From CBFCZU01 sp965602635 (GTDB taxonomy: Bacteria; Planctomycetota; Phycisphaerae; SM23-33), in the NCBI GenBank assembly GCA_965602635.1, contig CBFCZU010000014.1, positions 1 through 31,609 on the forward strand: a DNA stretch of 31,609 nt, written 5' to 3'. The number at the start of each line of letters is the position of its first letter. Position 1 is the stretch's first letter. The position numbers and the translations under genes are program-made. Shown here one piece after another: positions 6,893 to 13,818 of this stretch. The notes below the pieces were generated by a model that did no database searches, was not told the origin of the DNA, and worked only from the letters and a program-made list of their open reading frames with translations.

Positions 6893-8854
6893 TCACTTCT
6901 CACCTTTCTCGGCCACGAGCGGCGAGAGCCACTTGGGCGGCGGCGGGGCCTTGCCCGCGGCGATCATCTTCCGCCACTTGGGGTCGGTCAGCTCCTCGCC
7001 GACAGGCCGGATGAAATGCCGGTAACTCATCACGCCTCCGCGTGCGAGGACCGCCCGGCCGCCGTAATCGATGATGACGTAAACGGCCCGCGGGCGGGCC
7101 AGGCCGACGTGCAGGGACTTGCCGCCCCGAGCGTCGCGCGTCGCCACCGACACGATCGAGTGGTCCGGCGCCCGGCGGACGGCGTCGGAGTCGAACCTGC
7201 TGAGCCTCGCCAGCCGCCGCCCGAAGTTCGCCACCCACTGGCGCTGATCCTTGGTCAGCGGCCTGCCCGCCAGTTGGGCCGCGGCGACCTTGCGGGCCGT
7301 CATGCACAGCTTGGTCAGCGACGCCATCGGCCCCACGGCCGCGTCGTAATCGCCGAGCATTTCCTGAACGTCCAGCGTCATCGCGACCATCTCGTCCCAG
7401 AATGGCAGGTTCGGCTCGACGAACCCGGCCTCGGGGCGCGGCGCGGGGGCCGGCAGCATGCAGACGCCCTGGACCCGCACGGCGAAGCTATGTCGCAGGC
7501 CCACCCAGCCGCCCAGGGCAGTGTTGAGCGACTTGTCGGCGTATGCGTCGGTGGACATGAACTTCGGGTGGCGGCCGGTAAGCCCCGGCGCCGCCGCGGC
7601 GGCGAGCACGCGCCGCCAGCGGTGCCAGATCCACCCCCCGCCGGGCGGGCAGGCGCCGCCCTCGGCCAGCACGATCTTGGCAACGTCCCGCCGTATGGCG
7701 TCGATCGCGGCGGCGAAGGCCTTGCGCCCGTCTCGGGGCACGCCCGCCAGAACGTGGTGCCTCGCCCGCGGGTTGCCGCAGCAGGCCAGCAGCGCCAGGC
7801 CCCCGGAGAGGCTCGTCCCGGCCGGGCGGACCCGGGCCACACGCCACAGAAGCGCCGAATCGGGCGCCGTCAGGCCCGGCAGCAGCGCCGCGACGAGCGG
7901 GCGTCCGGCGGCGTTTGTCGGCGCCGGCTGCTGGGCCGCAGCCGCCCTGCGCAGGGCCTCGCGGGGGGCGTCGAGCTTCCCGCCGGCCAGCGCCGCCCTG
8001 ACCATCTCGGCCGTCATGACGAACTCGCCGACGACCTCGCCGCCTGCGAGCGCCGCGGCCGGCAGCAGCTCCTCCCGCCCGACGATCCACCTGCCGGCCT
8101 CGCGGAACTGGGCGATGCTCGCGTCCTCGAAGCACCCCAGCGCCGCCGCCGCGCGGAAGACGCCGTCATCGGCCAGGTTCATGGGCAGCGAGAGGAACGC
8201 CCGGGCGACGAAGAACCGCTTCAGCGACTCGTCCGTCGCGTACACGCCGCCGGGCCGGCACAGCGAGTAGTCCGTGTCGCGAGCGAAGAATGGGGAGTCC
8301 CTGACCGCCCCGCCGGCGGCGACGCGCTTCAACTCGGCGGACACGTCCTTCTCGATCTCAGCGTAGAGCTTCTGGCCAGCCCGCGTCGGCGGGAACCACC
8401 CCGGATCGAGCAGCCTGGCGGCGACGGCGGCGAACCGCGCGGCCCCGAGCCTCGGCCGGCCGGTGATCGCCGGGCCGTTCTTCTGGAACCGACCGGCAAC
8501 CAGCCCCGCCCACAGCCGCTCGATGAGAGTCCTCAGCAGGCGGCCCTGCCGGCGTCCGAACTTCGCCATCGCCTCGGGCAGGATTTCGACGAACGCCCGC
8601 ACGGCCGTGTCCGTCGTGATGAAGTACGGCAGCAGCCGGTCCGTCTTCCCCTCGGCGGGGGCGACGTAGAAGGCGAACAGCCGCTTCTCCGTCTCAGGCG
8701 TCACGACGATGCCGCTCTCGGCCAGGCGCTTTCGCCCCTCGGCCGGTCCGGCGTAGAGGCCCATGCCCCTGACCTCCGACAGGTCATAGGGCGGCGGTCC
8801 CGCCGACGCGGGCCAAGCCAGGCAAACCAGAACCAGCAGGCAGACGCCTTTCAT
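6893..8854 (-). CDS. secreted DUF3160 family protein
   Basis: The product is a 653-residue exported protein of unknown function. Residues 1-18 (MKGVCLLVLVCLAWPASA) form a clean signal peptide, which sets the start at the ATG at 8854; the longer open frame merely overlaps the divergent gene. Hallmarks of DUF3160 are visible. An early segment says the protein population is screened against a fixed 'ITTD' block (LLPYFITTDTAVRAF). The family motif SLNTALGGWVGLRHSFAV lies in the middle, where other members read LNTALASWAELRH. It is followed by FVEPNLPFWDEM, and the C-terminal half contains HVGLARPRAVYVIIDYGG. DUF3160 proteins are common in planctomycetes and have no established activity. Its 5' end faces the small gene at 9006 across about 150 bp. 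Confidence 0.85.
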   Translation of the reverse strand: MKGVCLLVLVCLAWPASAGPPPYDLSEVRGMGLYAGPAEGRKRLAESGIVVTPETEKRLFAFYVAPAEGKTDRLLPYFITTDTAVRAFVEILPEAMAKFGRRQGRLLRTLIERLWAGLVAGRFQKNGPAITGRPRLGAARFAAVAARLLDPGWFPPTRAGQKLYAEIEKDVSAELKRVAAGGAVRDSPFFARDTDYSLCRPGGVYATDESLKRFFVARAFLSLPMNLADDGVFRAAAALGCFEDASIAQFREAGRWIVGREELLPAAALAGGEVVGEFVMTAEMVRAALAGGKLDAPREALRRAAAAQQPAPTNAAGRPLVAALLPGLTAPDSALLWRVARVRPAGTSLSGGLALLACCGNPRARHHVLAGVPRDGRKAFAAAIDAIRRDVAKIVLAEGGACPPGGGWIWHRWRRVLAAAAAPGLTGRHPKFMSTDAYADKSLNTALGGWVGLRHSFAVRVQGVCMLPAPAPRPEAGFVEPNLPFWDEMVAMTLDVQEMLGDYDAAVGPMASLTKLCMTARKVAAAQLAGRPLTKDQRQWVANFGRRLARLSRFDSDAVRRAPDHSIVSVATRDARGGKSLHVGLARPRAVYVIIDYGGRAVLARGGVMSYRHFIRPVGEELTDPKWRKMIAAGKAPPPPKWLSPLVAEKGEK

Positions 8855-8942
8855 GGACGGCACGCTCCCGCCGGCAGCATACCACTCCCGCCGGAGCCGG
8901 CAAAGCCCAACTTGCCGGCGGCTCGGGGCGGGCAATTGGCGC

Positions 8943-8971
8943 TGGCCTGGCCGTAGCGGCATGTGTAGAAT
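8943..8971 (+). promoter_or_regulatory. probable promoter of the 9006 gene
   Basis: CTGGCC (8943-8948), a 17-bp spacer and TAGAAT (8966-8971) predict a start near 8978, about 28 nt before the ATG at 9006. GGGAG (8993-8997) supplies the ribosome binding site. The -35 is weak. Confidence 0.45.
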
Positions 8972-9005
8972 GCGCCCGGCACCTCCAGAGACGGGAGTGA
9001 CGACC

Positions 9006-9524
9006 ATGGCGAAGCTGCTAAGTGATCCGGCCAACGCGGTCCGCGGCAAGCTCGTGGCCATCGACAACTCCGGCCTGCTCGGACCGCTGTTCACGCTGCG
9101 AGTCCCCCCCACCACCTTCGACATCCAGCGCCCGGGCAGCTACATCGACCTGACGCTGCTGGACACCGCCCGCAAGACGCTCCAGAAGCGGGTACACGTT
9201 GAGGACGAGCTCGAGGTGATCGTTCACGCCGCGACGACGGGCATCGACCGCGGCACGCGGAACGAGCTGACCTTCCAGATCGTCCCCAAGAGCCGGACCC
9301 AGCGGGTCAGCCACACCCGCCGGCGGTTCGACTCGCTAAGCCCGATCAACGGCAAGGTGATCGACAACGACGGGCACCACGTCATAGCCATCGACGCCGG
9401 CGTGCCCATGGTCGTCAGCCTGCTCCAGCACAAGCCCTCGCAGACGCAGAAGATCAAGCTCAATTCGTGGATCACGTTCTGGCCGACGCCTCCGACCCAC
9501 GGGATCATCCTCGGCAAGGTGTAG
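9006..9524 (+). CDS. hypothetical small beta-rich protein
   Basis: The protein has 172 aa and belongs to no family I recognise. It has no signal peptide or transmembrane segment, so it is probably cytoplasmic. Sequence texture is alternating hydrophobic/charged and beta-rich, with a basic patch SRTQRVSHTRRR around residues 97-108 and a Trp/Pro-rich end (SWITFWPTPPTHGIILGKV). Gly/Asp turns recur roughly every 10-15 residues, suggesting a small beta-barrel. The start at ATG 9006 is supported by GGGAG 8 nt upstream. Upstream in-frame codons lie before the predicted transcription start. It is flanked by the divergent DUF3160 gene and the convergent HAD gene, so context gives no role. Confidence 0.7.
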   Translation: MAKLLSDPANAVRGKLVAIDNSGLLGPLFTLRVPPTTFDIQRPGSYIDLTLLDTARKTLQKRVHVEDELEVIVHAATTGIDRGTRNELTFQIVPKSRTQRVSHTRRRFDSLSPINGKVIDNDGHHVIAIDAGVPMVVSLLQHKPSQTQKIKLNSWITFWPTPPTHGIILGKV

Positions 9525-9563
9525 CCTCGATCCCCGCCGAAGCCCTGAAGCCCAGCCGCCCCG

Positions 9564-10334
9564 TCAGGCGTCGATGCCCGCCTCCCCGCCGGCGCCGCTC
9601 CCGTTGTAGGCAGCCACGACGGCAGGCAGCTCCGCCATGCAGGCTATTCGGTGGGCCGGCTCGGCCCCGCGGCGGCGCTTCTTGCCGCTGGGGTCCTTCA
9701 GCACCGAGATCATCCCGGCCCGCTCGGCGCCGACTACGTCCGCCTTGAGGGAGTCGCCCACGAAGATCGCCTCCTCGGCCGCCACGCCGACGCTCCCCAG
9801 GGCGATCTCGAATATCCGCTTGTCAGGCTTGCGATAGCTCACGTCGCAACTGTAAATCCTCGTCTCGAAGTGCTCCAGCAGGTCCACCTGCCGAAGGTGC
9901 CGGTCCAGCACCTCGCCGGGAACGAAGGTGTTGCTCACCATCCCCAGGCGCAGCCCCTCCCGGCGAAACCCCTCAAGCAGCTCGGAGAGCCCCTCCTCGA
10001 CCTGCGCACAGCCCGCCAGCGGCCGATACCACCGCCACGACAGCTCCAACACCTCATCGTGCGTGAGCGACTGGCCCATGGACTGGCTGATCCCGCGAAG
10101 CACGTCGAGCGAGTTGAACTCGCGCCCGGTCAGCTTCGTGACCAGGTACCGCCACCGTAGCGCCCATAGCTGCCGCTGATGGAACTTACGGAACGGCGGC
10201 ACGGGCTGGTCCAACTCCTTCAGGTAGGAATAGGCCTGCCGCGCGCCGTCCTTGAAGAGCCTGAGCATGTCCACCCGCCCGAAGTCCAGGAGGGTGTTGC
10301 CCAAGTCGAACAGAATTCCTTTGACCTTGAGCAT
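9564..10334 (-). CDS. HAD-superfamily hydrolase
   Basis: This is a haloacid dehalogenase-fold hydrolase, probably a cytosolic phosphatase or related enzyme. With the ATG at 10334 it has 256 aa. Motif I is ILFDLGNTL with the nucleophile Asp10. A helical cap follows (about 20-110). Motif II is Ser134 in MVSNT, motif III Lys169 in YRKPDKRIF, and motif IV VGDSLKAD (Asp194, Asp199). In motif I the usual second Asp (DxDxT) is Gly (DLGNT). This variant is known among HAD proteins, but the residue normally acts as acid/base in phosphatases. A GTG at 10361 would add nine residues; the ATG puts motif I at the usual place. A perfect TATAAT (plus 10400-10405, minus strand) and the RNA unit at 10432-10574 lie upstream. 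Confidence 0.88.
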   Translation of the reverse strand: MLKVKGILFDLGNTLLDFGRVDMLRLFKDGARQAYSYLKELDQPVPPFRKFHQRQLWALRWRYLVTKLTGREFNSLDVLRGISQSMGQSLTHDEVLELSWRWYRPLAGCAQVEEGLSELLEGFRREGLRLGMVSNTFVPGEVLDRHLRQVDLLEHFETRIYSCDVSYRKPDKRIFEIALGSVGVAAEEAIFVGDSLKADVVGAERAGMISVLKDPSGKKRRRGAEPAHRIACMAELPAVVAAYNGSGAGGEAGIDA

Positions 10335-10399
10335 CGAACGGCCGTCGCTGTGTTCGTCCACTCGCCCGTACCAGCAGCAGCGATCTGAGAGACGGCGGC

Positions 10400-10405
10400 A
10401 TTATA
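10400..10405 (-). promoter_or_regulatory. TATAAT box upstream of the HAD gene
   Basis: A perfect -10 hexamer lies 39-66 nt upstream of the possible HAD start codons. No convincing -35 stands 16-18 bp upstream. It may be a secondary promoter downstream of the terminator at 10438. Confidence 0.35.
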
Positions 10406-10431
10406 GGGAACGCCGCCGCCGGCTGCCTCTA

Positions 10432-10540
10432 CAAAAGACCCCCGACTGCGTCCGGAGACACAGCCGGGGGTTTGCCACGGCTGGTAAGAAACAGCCAAAG
10501 ATTGTCATCCGCCCTGGGCGGCAGTTTACCCAGTAGTCCT
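10432..10540 (-). ncRNA. predicted small RNA or attenuated leader, about 109 nt
   Basis: The minus strand carries a complete transcription unit without a convincing gene. It has a perfect-consensus promoter (10546-10574) and a body that can form a CTGGG/CCCAG or an alternative CCGCC/GGCGG hairpin near the 5' end. A GGCTG/CAGCC hairpin with an 8-nt loop follows in the middle, then a long GC hairpin and a T-run. An ATG-started 35-codon frame runs through it (10506 down to 10401), but it crosses the terminator and ends in TATAAT, so it is probably not translated. It matches no RNA family I recognise (not SRP, 6S, tmRNA or a named riboswitch). Either a stand-alone sRNA or an attenuator for the HAD gene is plausible. 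Confidence 0.5.
10438..10471 (-). terminator. Rho-independent terminator
   Basis: On the minus strand a 15-bp stem (ACCCCCGG... with GGGGGT) with two G-U pairs and a 4-nt loop is followed by TCTTTTGT (plus 10431-10437). On the plus strand the two wobbles become A-C and C-A mismatches, so the minus strand is the functional orientation. It ends the predicted small RNA. Confidence 0.7.
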
Positions 10541-10545
10541 TCGCG

Positions 10546-10574
10546 ATTATACGGGCGAGCCGTGACCGTGTCAA
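10546..10574 (-). promoter_or_regulatory. perfect-consensus sigma70 promoter
   Basis: On the minus strand, TTGACA (plus 10569-10574), exactly 17 bp, then TATAAT (plus 10546-10551). This is the only full-consensus promoter found in the window. Predicted start is near 10540, opening the small RNA unit. Confidence 0.8.
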
Positions 10575-10729
10575 CACGGACAGGCAAAGCTTTTCTGGAT
10601 CCGTCACATTTTTCTTAGCGCCTTGTGACAGAAGCACTTACGTCCAAGAGCATCGGTTTTGGACCGCGCCACGCGCTGAAACGCCCCTGGGCGGGCGGAA
10701 CTGGGCAAACCTTGTCCATTTCTCCCATA

Positions 10730-10930
10730 ATTGCTTGGGGACGCGAGCTTTACGCAACCACGCCGGCGCCCGCCCCCGCCGAGCGGATCGCGGCGATGGG
10801 CTCGGCCGCGCCTGACCCGGCCGGGTGGGCCGACCGCGAAATCTTCGCCCCCGCTTACCAGGTGGACCGGGTGGTCTCAGCCACGGGCGCGGGCGACAGC
10901 GCCGTGGCCGGGCTCCTGGCCGCGCGTGCC
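10730..10930 (+). pseudogene. remnant of a PfkB-family carbohydrate kinase
   Basis: In one plus-strand frame the translation gives RIAAMG, WADREIFAPAYQV and then VVSATGAGDSAVAGLLAA. The last segment is the C-terminal PfkB/ribokinase signature, with the catalytic Asp in GAGD (about 10886-10897). Upstream, LYATT may correspond to the preceding strand of such kinases. Nothing resembling the N-terminal two thirds precedes it, and the frame degenerates after GLLAA. It is therefore a decayed fragment of about 65 codons, not a working gene. The remainder of 10335-11049 contains the small RNA unit and no other supported gene. Confidence 0.65.
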
Positions 10931-10985
10931 CCCGGCGGTCGTCCTCGACTAGCCCCGCGGGCGGGCCCGCCGGCGAGACTTTCCC

Positions 10986-11015
10986 GTGCCTGCCTCGTCA
11001 AACATGGTGTAAGAT
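10986..11015 (+). promoter_or_regulatory. possible promoter of the HEAT lipoprotein gene
   Basis: GTGCCT (10986-10991), an 18-bp spacer and TAAGAT (11010-11015) precede the gene by about 35 nt. The string TGGTGTAAGATG is identical to that in the HU promoter. Confidence 0.4.
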
Positions 11016-11049
11016 GAGTCGGTCGCAACTGGTTGAGTGAAAGGCCGCC

Positions 11050-11997
11050 ATGAACGCACGCGCGCCCCGATTGGCCGTCATCCTGTTGGCGGTCGCCGCC
11101 GTGTCGCTGGGCTCGTGTCGCTCGCGAAAGCAGGGCGCCGGCCCGCCCAAGTCCCGGCTCGAGGCGCTGCTGTCCGACCTGTCCCACGACGACCCGGGCG
11201 TCCGCCAGGCCGCGGCCTACGCGCTGGGCAGGCTCGGCCACGTCCGTGCCGTTGACCCGCTCATCGCCGCGCTGAAGGACTCGCGGCCGCTGGTCCGCGC
11301 CGCCGCCGCCGAGGCTCTGGGCGAGATCGGCCATCCCAGCGCGGTCCAGCCTTTGGGCGAGGCGATGAACGACCCCGACCGCAACGTGGTGCTCGAGGCG
11401 ATCGAGTCGCTCGGGATGATCGGCGACAAGCCGGCGATGGACCTGCTGGTCGTGGCGATGAAGGACGAGCAGCGGGACGTCCGTTGGGCCGTCGACCGCG
11501 CCCGGCGGCACGTCAGCGACGAGAGCATCCCGCCGGAATTGCTCCGCCAGCTTAAGGGCAAGGACGGCCGCGCCGGCGAGACTGCCGCCTGGGCGCCGAG
11601 GCGGTCGGAGTCGCGCGATGCGGTGCCGGCGTTGATCGCCCAGCTCAAGGACCCCAAGGCATCGAAGCGGCTGGCGGCGGTTGACGCCCTCGGCTGGATC
11701 AGGGACCGCCGCGCGGTGCAGCCGCTGCTGGCGGCCCTGGCCGGCGACACCAACCCGCAGGTCCGCCAGTCGGCGGCCACGGTGCTGGGCATGTTGAAGG
11801 ATCCGGCGGCCGTGAAGCCGCTGATCGCCGCCCTGTCCAGCGACGATGCGGAGTTCTGCGCCACCGCCGCCAGGGCGCTCGGCGACCTTGGCGACCAGCA
11901 GGCCGTCGGGCCGCTCCAGAGCCTGCTCCAGCACCGCGATGACGGCGTCCGCCGGGCGGCCGCCGAGTCCCTCGAGCGGCTCAGGCACCTGCCGTGA
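11050..11997 (+). CDS. HEAT-repeat lipoprotein
   Basis: The product is a 315-residue predicted lipoprotein. The signal peptide (VILLAVAAVSLGSC) ends in a lipobox with the lipidated Cys at 23. The mature part is almost entirely HEAT / PBS-lyase-like repeats of about 30 residues (DPGVRQAAAYALGRLGHVRAV, RPLVRAAAAEALGEIGH, DRNVVLEAIESLGMIGD and later copies). There are about seven, with a looser section at roughly 150-190. HEAT solenoids bind other proteins. The partner is unknown and no catalytic residues are present. AAGG lies 5 nt before the ATG at 11050. hicB follows 63 bp downstream, but nothing suggests a shared function. Confidence 0.85.
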   Translation: MNARAPRLAVILLAVAAVSLGSCRSRKQGAGPPKSRLEALLSDLSHDDPGVRQAAAYALGRLGHVRAVDPLIAALKDSRPLVRAAAAEALGEIGHPSAVQPLGEAMNDPDRNVVLEAIESLGMIGDKPAMDLLVVAMKDEQRDVRWAVDRARRHVSDESIPPELLRQLKGKDGRAGETAAWAPRRSESRDAVPALIAQLKDPKASKRLAAVDALGWIRDRRAVQPLLAALAGDTNPQVRQSAATVLGMLKDPAAVKPLIAALSSDDAEFCATAARALGDLGDQQAVGPLQSLLQHRDDGVRRAAAESLERLRHLP

Positions 11998-12060
11998 CCG
12001 GCCACCGCCCGGTTGACCCTCTGACAATTCCGGGGCTGCAATACCCGTGAGGTGTCTGCC

Positions 12061-12267
12061 ATGAAGCTGATCGTGACTCTTGAACGTGACGAGACTGGCA
12101 TGATGGTCGCGGAATGCCCGGCCATCCCCGGGTGCATCTCACAGGGCACGACGGAGGAGGAAGCCCTGGCCAACATCCGGGAGGCGATCCAGGCCTGCCT
12201 TGAGGCCCGTGCTGCCAACGGCCTTCCCTTGACCGTCGCCATTCGGCAGGTCGAGGTCACGCTGTAA
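12061..12267 (+). CDS. hicB: HicB-like antitoxin
   Basis: The 68-residue protein has the HicB antitoxin fold signature: MKLIVTLERDETGMMVAECP, then IPGCISQGTTEEEALANIREAI. This is the partial RNase-H-like domain of HicB, which neutralises the HicA mRNA interferase in type II toxin-antitoxin systems. It lacks a C-terminal DNA-binding domain and is thus the short form. The ATG at 12061 follows TGAGGTG; a GTG nine bases upstream is possible. Its stop overlaps the ATG of a truncated hicA (TAATG), the order and coupling expected for a hicBA pair. With the toxin broken, it is probably an orphan antitoxin. Confidence 0.85.
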   Translation: MKLIVTLERDETGMMVAECPAIPGCISQGTTEEEALANIREAIQACLEARAANGLPLTVAIRQVEVTL

Positions 12268-12377
12268 TGGCCAGACTCCCGGCCATTTCAGGTGCGGAGG
12301 CTGTCCGCAGATTCGAGCGTGCCGGGTGGCGTCGCTTGCTAGCAAGCGATGCGAGTGTCAGCCAACCGATCAACTGA
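12267..12377 (+). pseudogene. truncated hicA toxin fragment
   Basis: A 36-codon frame begins at the ATG overlapping the hicB stop. Its first 22 residues (LPAISGAEAVRRFERAGW) match the start of HicA, whose typical N-terminus is LPxxSGxEvvraLerAGF. After GWR the HicA sequence is lost: the catalytic-His segment (GSH) and the whole second half are absent. The break coincides with a perfect 18-bp palindrome (12332-12349) and a degenerate octamer repeat. The toxin should be inactive. Confidence 0.75.
12332..12349. repeat. perfect 18-bp palindrome at the hicA breakpoint
   Basis: TCGCTTGCTAGCAAGCGA is its own reverse complement. It begins within a few bases of the point where HicA similarity ends. 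Confidence 0.6.
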
Positions 12378-12399
12378 TTAACCGATCAACCAGTCAACC
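12360..12399. repeat. degenerate 8-bp tandem repeat
   Basis: Five adjacent octamers (plus: agCCAACC, GATCAACT, GATTAACC, GATCAACC, AGTCAACC; minus consensus GGTTGATC) cover the end of the hicA fragment and run over the stop codon of the minus-strand NADPH-GltA/NfnB gene. Confidence 0.65.
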
Positions 12400-13818
12400 G
12401 CCTTCCCGCAGATACCGGTCGATGGCGGCGGCGGCGCGTTTGCCGTCCCCCATGGCGAGGATTACGGTGGCCCCGCCGCGGACGATGTCGCCCCCGGCAA
12501 ACACGCCCGGCAGGGACGTCTGGCCGGTCTCGTCGGCCTCGATGTACCCCCACTTGTTGAGCTTCAGCTCCGGCGCCGCGGCGGTCAGCAGCGGGTTGGC
12601 GCGGACGCCGACGGCCACCACCACCACGTCGCACTCGACCGTCTCCTCGCTGCCCGGGATCGGCACCGGCCGCCGCCGGCCCGAGTCGTCCGGCTCGCCC
12701 AGGGCCATCTTCTGCATCCGGATCGCCCTGACCCACCCGTCGTCGGTGCCGAGGATCTCCAGCGGCGCCGCCAGCAGGTGGAACTCGATCCCCTCCTCCT
12801 TGGCGTGCTCGATCTCCTCGTTGCGGGCGGGCATCTCGGCCTCGGTGCGGCGGTAATAGATCATCGCCCGCTCTGCCCCGAGCCGCCGGGCGGTGCGGAC
12901 GCCGTCCATGGCCGTGTTGCCCCCGCCGACGACCACCACGTTCCGCCCGCGAATGATCGGCGTGCCGTCAGGGCGGTCGAGGTACGCGCCCATCAGGTTC
13001 ACGCGCGTGAGGAACTCGTTGGCCGAGTACACGCCGTTGAAGTCCTCGCCGTCAACGTCGAGGAACACAGGCAGCCCGGCGCCGTTGGCGATGAAGCAGG
13101 CGTCGAACTCCCGGCGGATCTCGTCCAGCGTGATCGTCTTGCCCACCACGACGTCGCACTCGATCCGCACGCCAAGCTTCTCCAGCCGGGCGACCTCCTG
13201 GTCAAGGATCGCCTTGGGCAGGCGGAACTCGGGTATGCCGTAGCGGAGCACCCCGCCGGGGGCGTGCAGGGCCTCGAAGACGACAACCTCGTGGCCGATC
13301 CTGGCCAGCTCGCCGGCGGCGGTCAGCCCGCCCGGGCCGGAGCCGACGATGCCCACCTTGAAGCCGCTGCGCGGGGGCTGCGGCTGGTCGGCGTCGGCCT
13401 GGCGGGACGACCAGTCGGCGACGAAGCGTTCCAGGTGCCCGATGGCCACCGCCTCGCCCTTGGCGCCGCGGACGCACTCTAACTCGCACTGGATCTCCTG
13501 GGGGCAGACCCTCCCGCAGATGCCCGGCAGGTAGTTGTCCCGCTTGAGGATCTCAGCCGCGGCCGCGAAGTCGCCCTCGGCCGCCTTGGCGAGGAACTCC
13601 GGGATGTCCACTCTCACCGGGCAGCCCTCGACGCACTTGCGGTTCTTGCATTGCAGGCAGCGCTGCGCCTCGCGGACGGCCGCCGCCTCGTCCAGGCCGA
13701 GGTTAACCTCCTCGAAGCTTCGCGAGCGCTCAGCCGCGTCTCGCTCGGGCATCTTCGCGCGCTCGATGGCCATGCGCTGCTTGGCGGTCAGCTTGTTCGA
13801 ATGCGTCGGAGGCGTCAC
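12394..13818 (-). CDS. NfnB / NADPH-dependent glutamate synthase GltA-type subunit
   Basis: The product is a 474-residue flavoprotein related to the small subunit of glutamate synthase and to NfnB/SudA. N-terminal Fe-S ligands are Cys54, 57, 62, 66 and Cys101, 105, 111, 115. An FAD-binding GxGxxG lies at about 156-164 (VGIVGSGPGGLTAAGE) and an NADPH-binding motif VVVVGGGNTAMD further on. GVFAGGDIVRGGATVILAMGDGK near the end closes the FAD site. In NfnAB, this subunit carries the bifurcating FAD and reduces NADP+ with NADH and ferredoxin. The start is GTG 13818, in a GTGA overlap with the preceding stop. A much longer open frame upstream is only the shadow of that gene. No large glutamate synthase subunit is nearby, which favours the NfnB-like role. 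Confidence 0.88.
   Translation of the reverse strand: MTPPTHSNKLTAKQRMAIERAKMPERDAAERSRSFEEVNLGLDEAAAVREAQRCLQCKNRKCVEGCPVRVDIPEFLAKAAEGDFAAAAEILKRDNYLPGICGRVCPQEIQCELECVRGAKGEAVAIGHLERFVADWSSRQADADQPQPPRSGFKVGIVGSGPGGLTAAGELARIGHEVVVFEALHAPGGVLRYGIPEFRLPKAILDQEVARLEKLGVRIECDVVVGKTITLDEIRREFDACFIANGAGLPVFLDVDGEDFNGVYSANEFLTRVNLMGAYLDRPDGTPIIRGRNVVVVGGGNTAMDGVRTARRLGAERAMIYYRRTEAEMPARNEEIEHAKEEGIEFHLLAAPLEILGTDDGWVRAIRMQKMALGEPDDSGRRRPVPIPGSEETVECDVVVVAVGVRANPLLTAAAPELKLNKWGYIEADETGQTSLPGVFAGGDIVRGGATVILAMGDGKRAAAAIDRYLREGG

Noticed and set aside
5494..6903. 469-codon minus-strand frame over mscS
   Set aside because: Antisense shadow of the MscS gene, with no recognisable domain.
10401..10506. 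35-codon leader peptide inside the small RNA unit
   Set aside because: It crosses the terminator stem, has no regulatory codon run, and ends in a TATAAT box. Kept only as an alternative.
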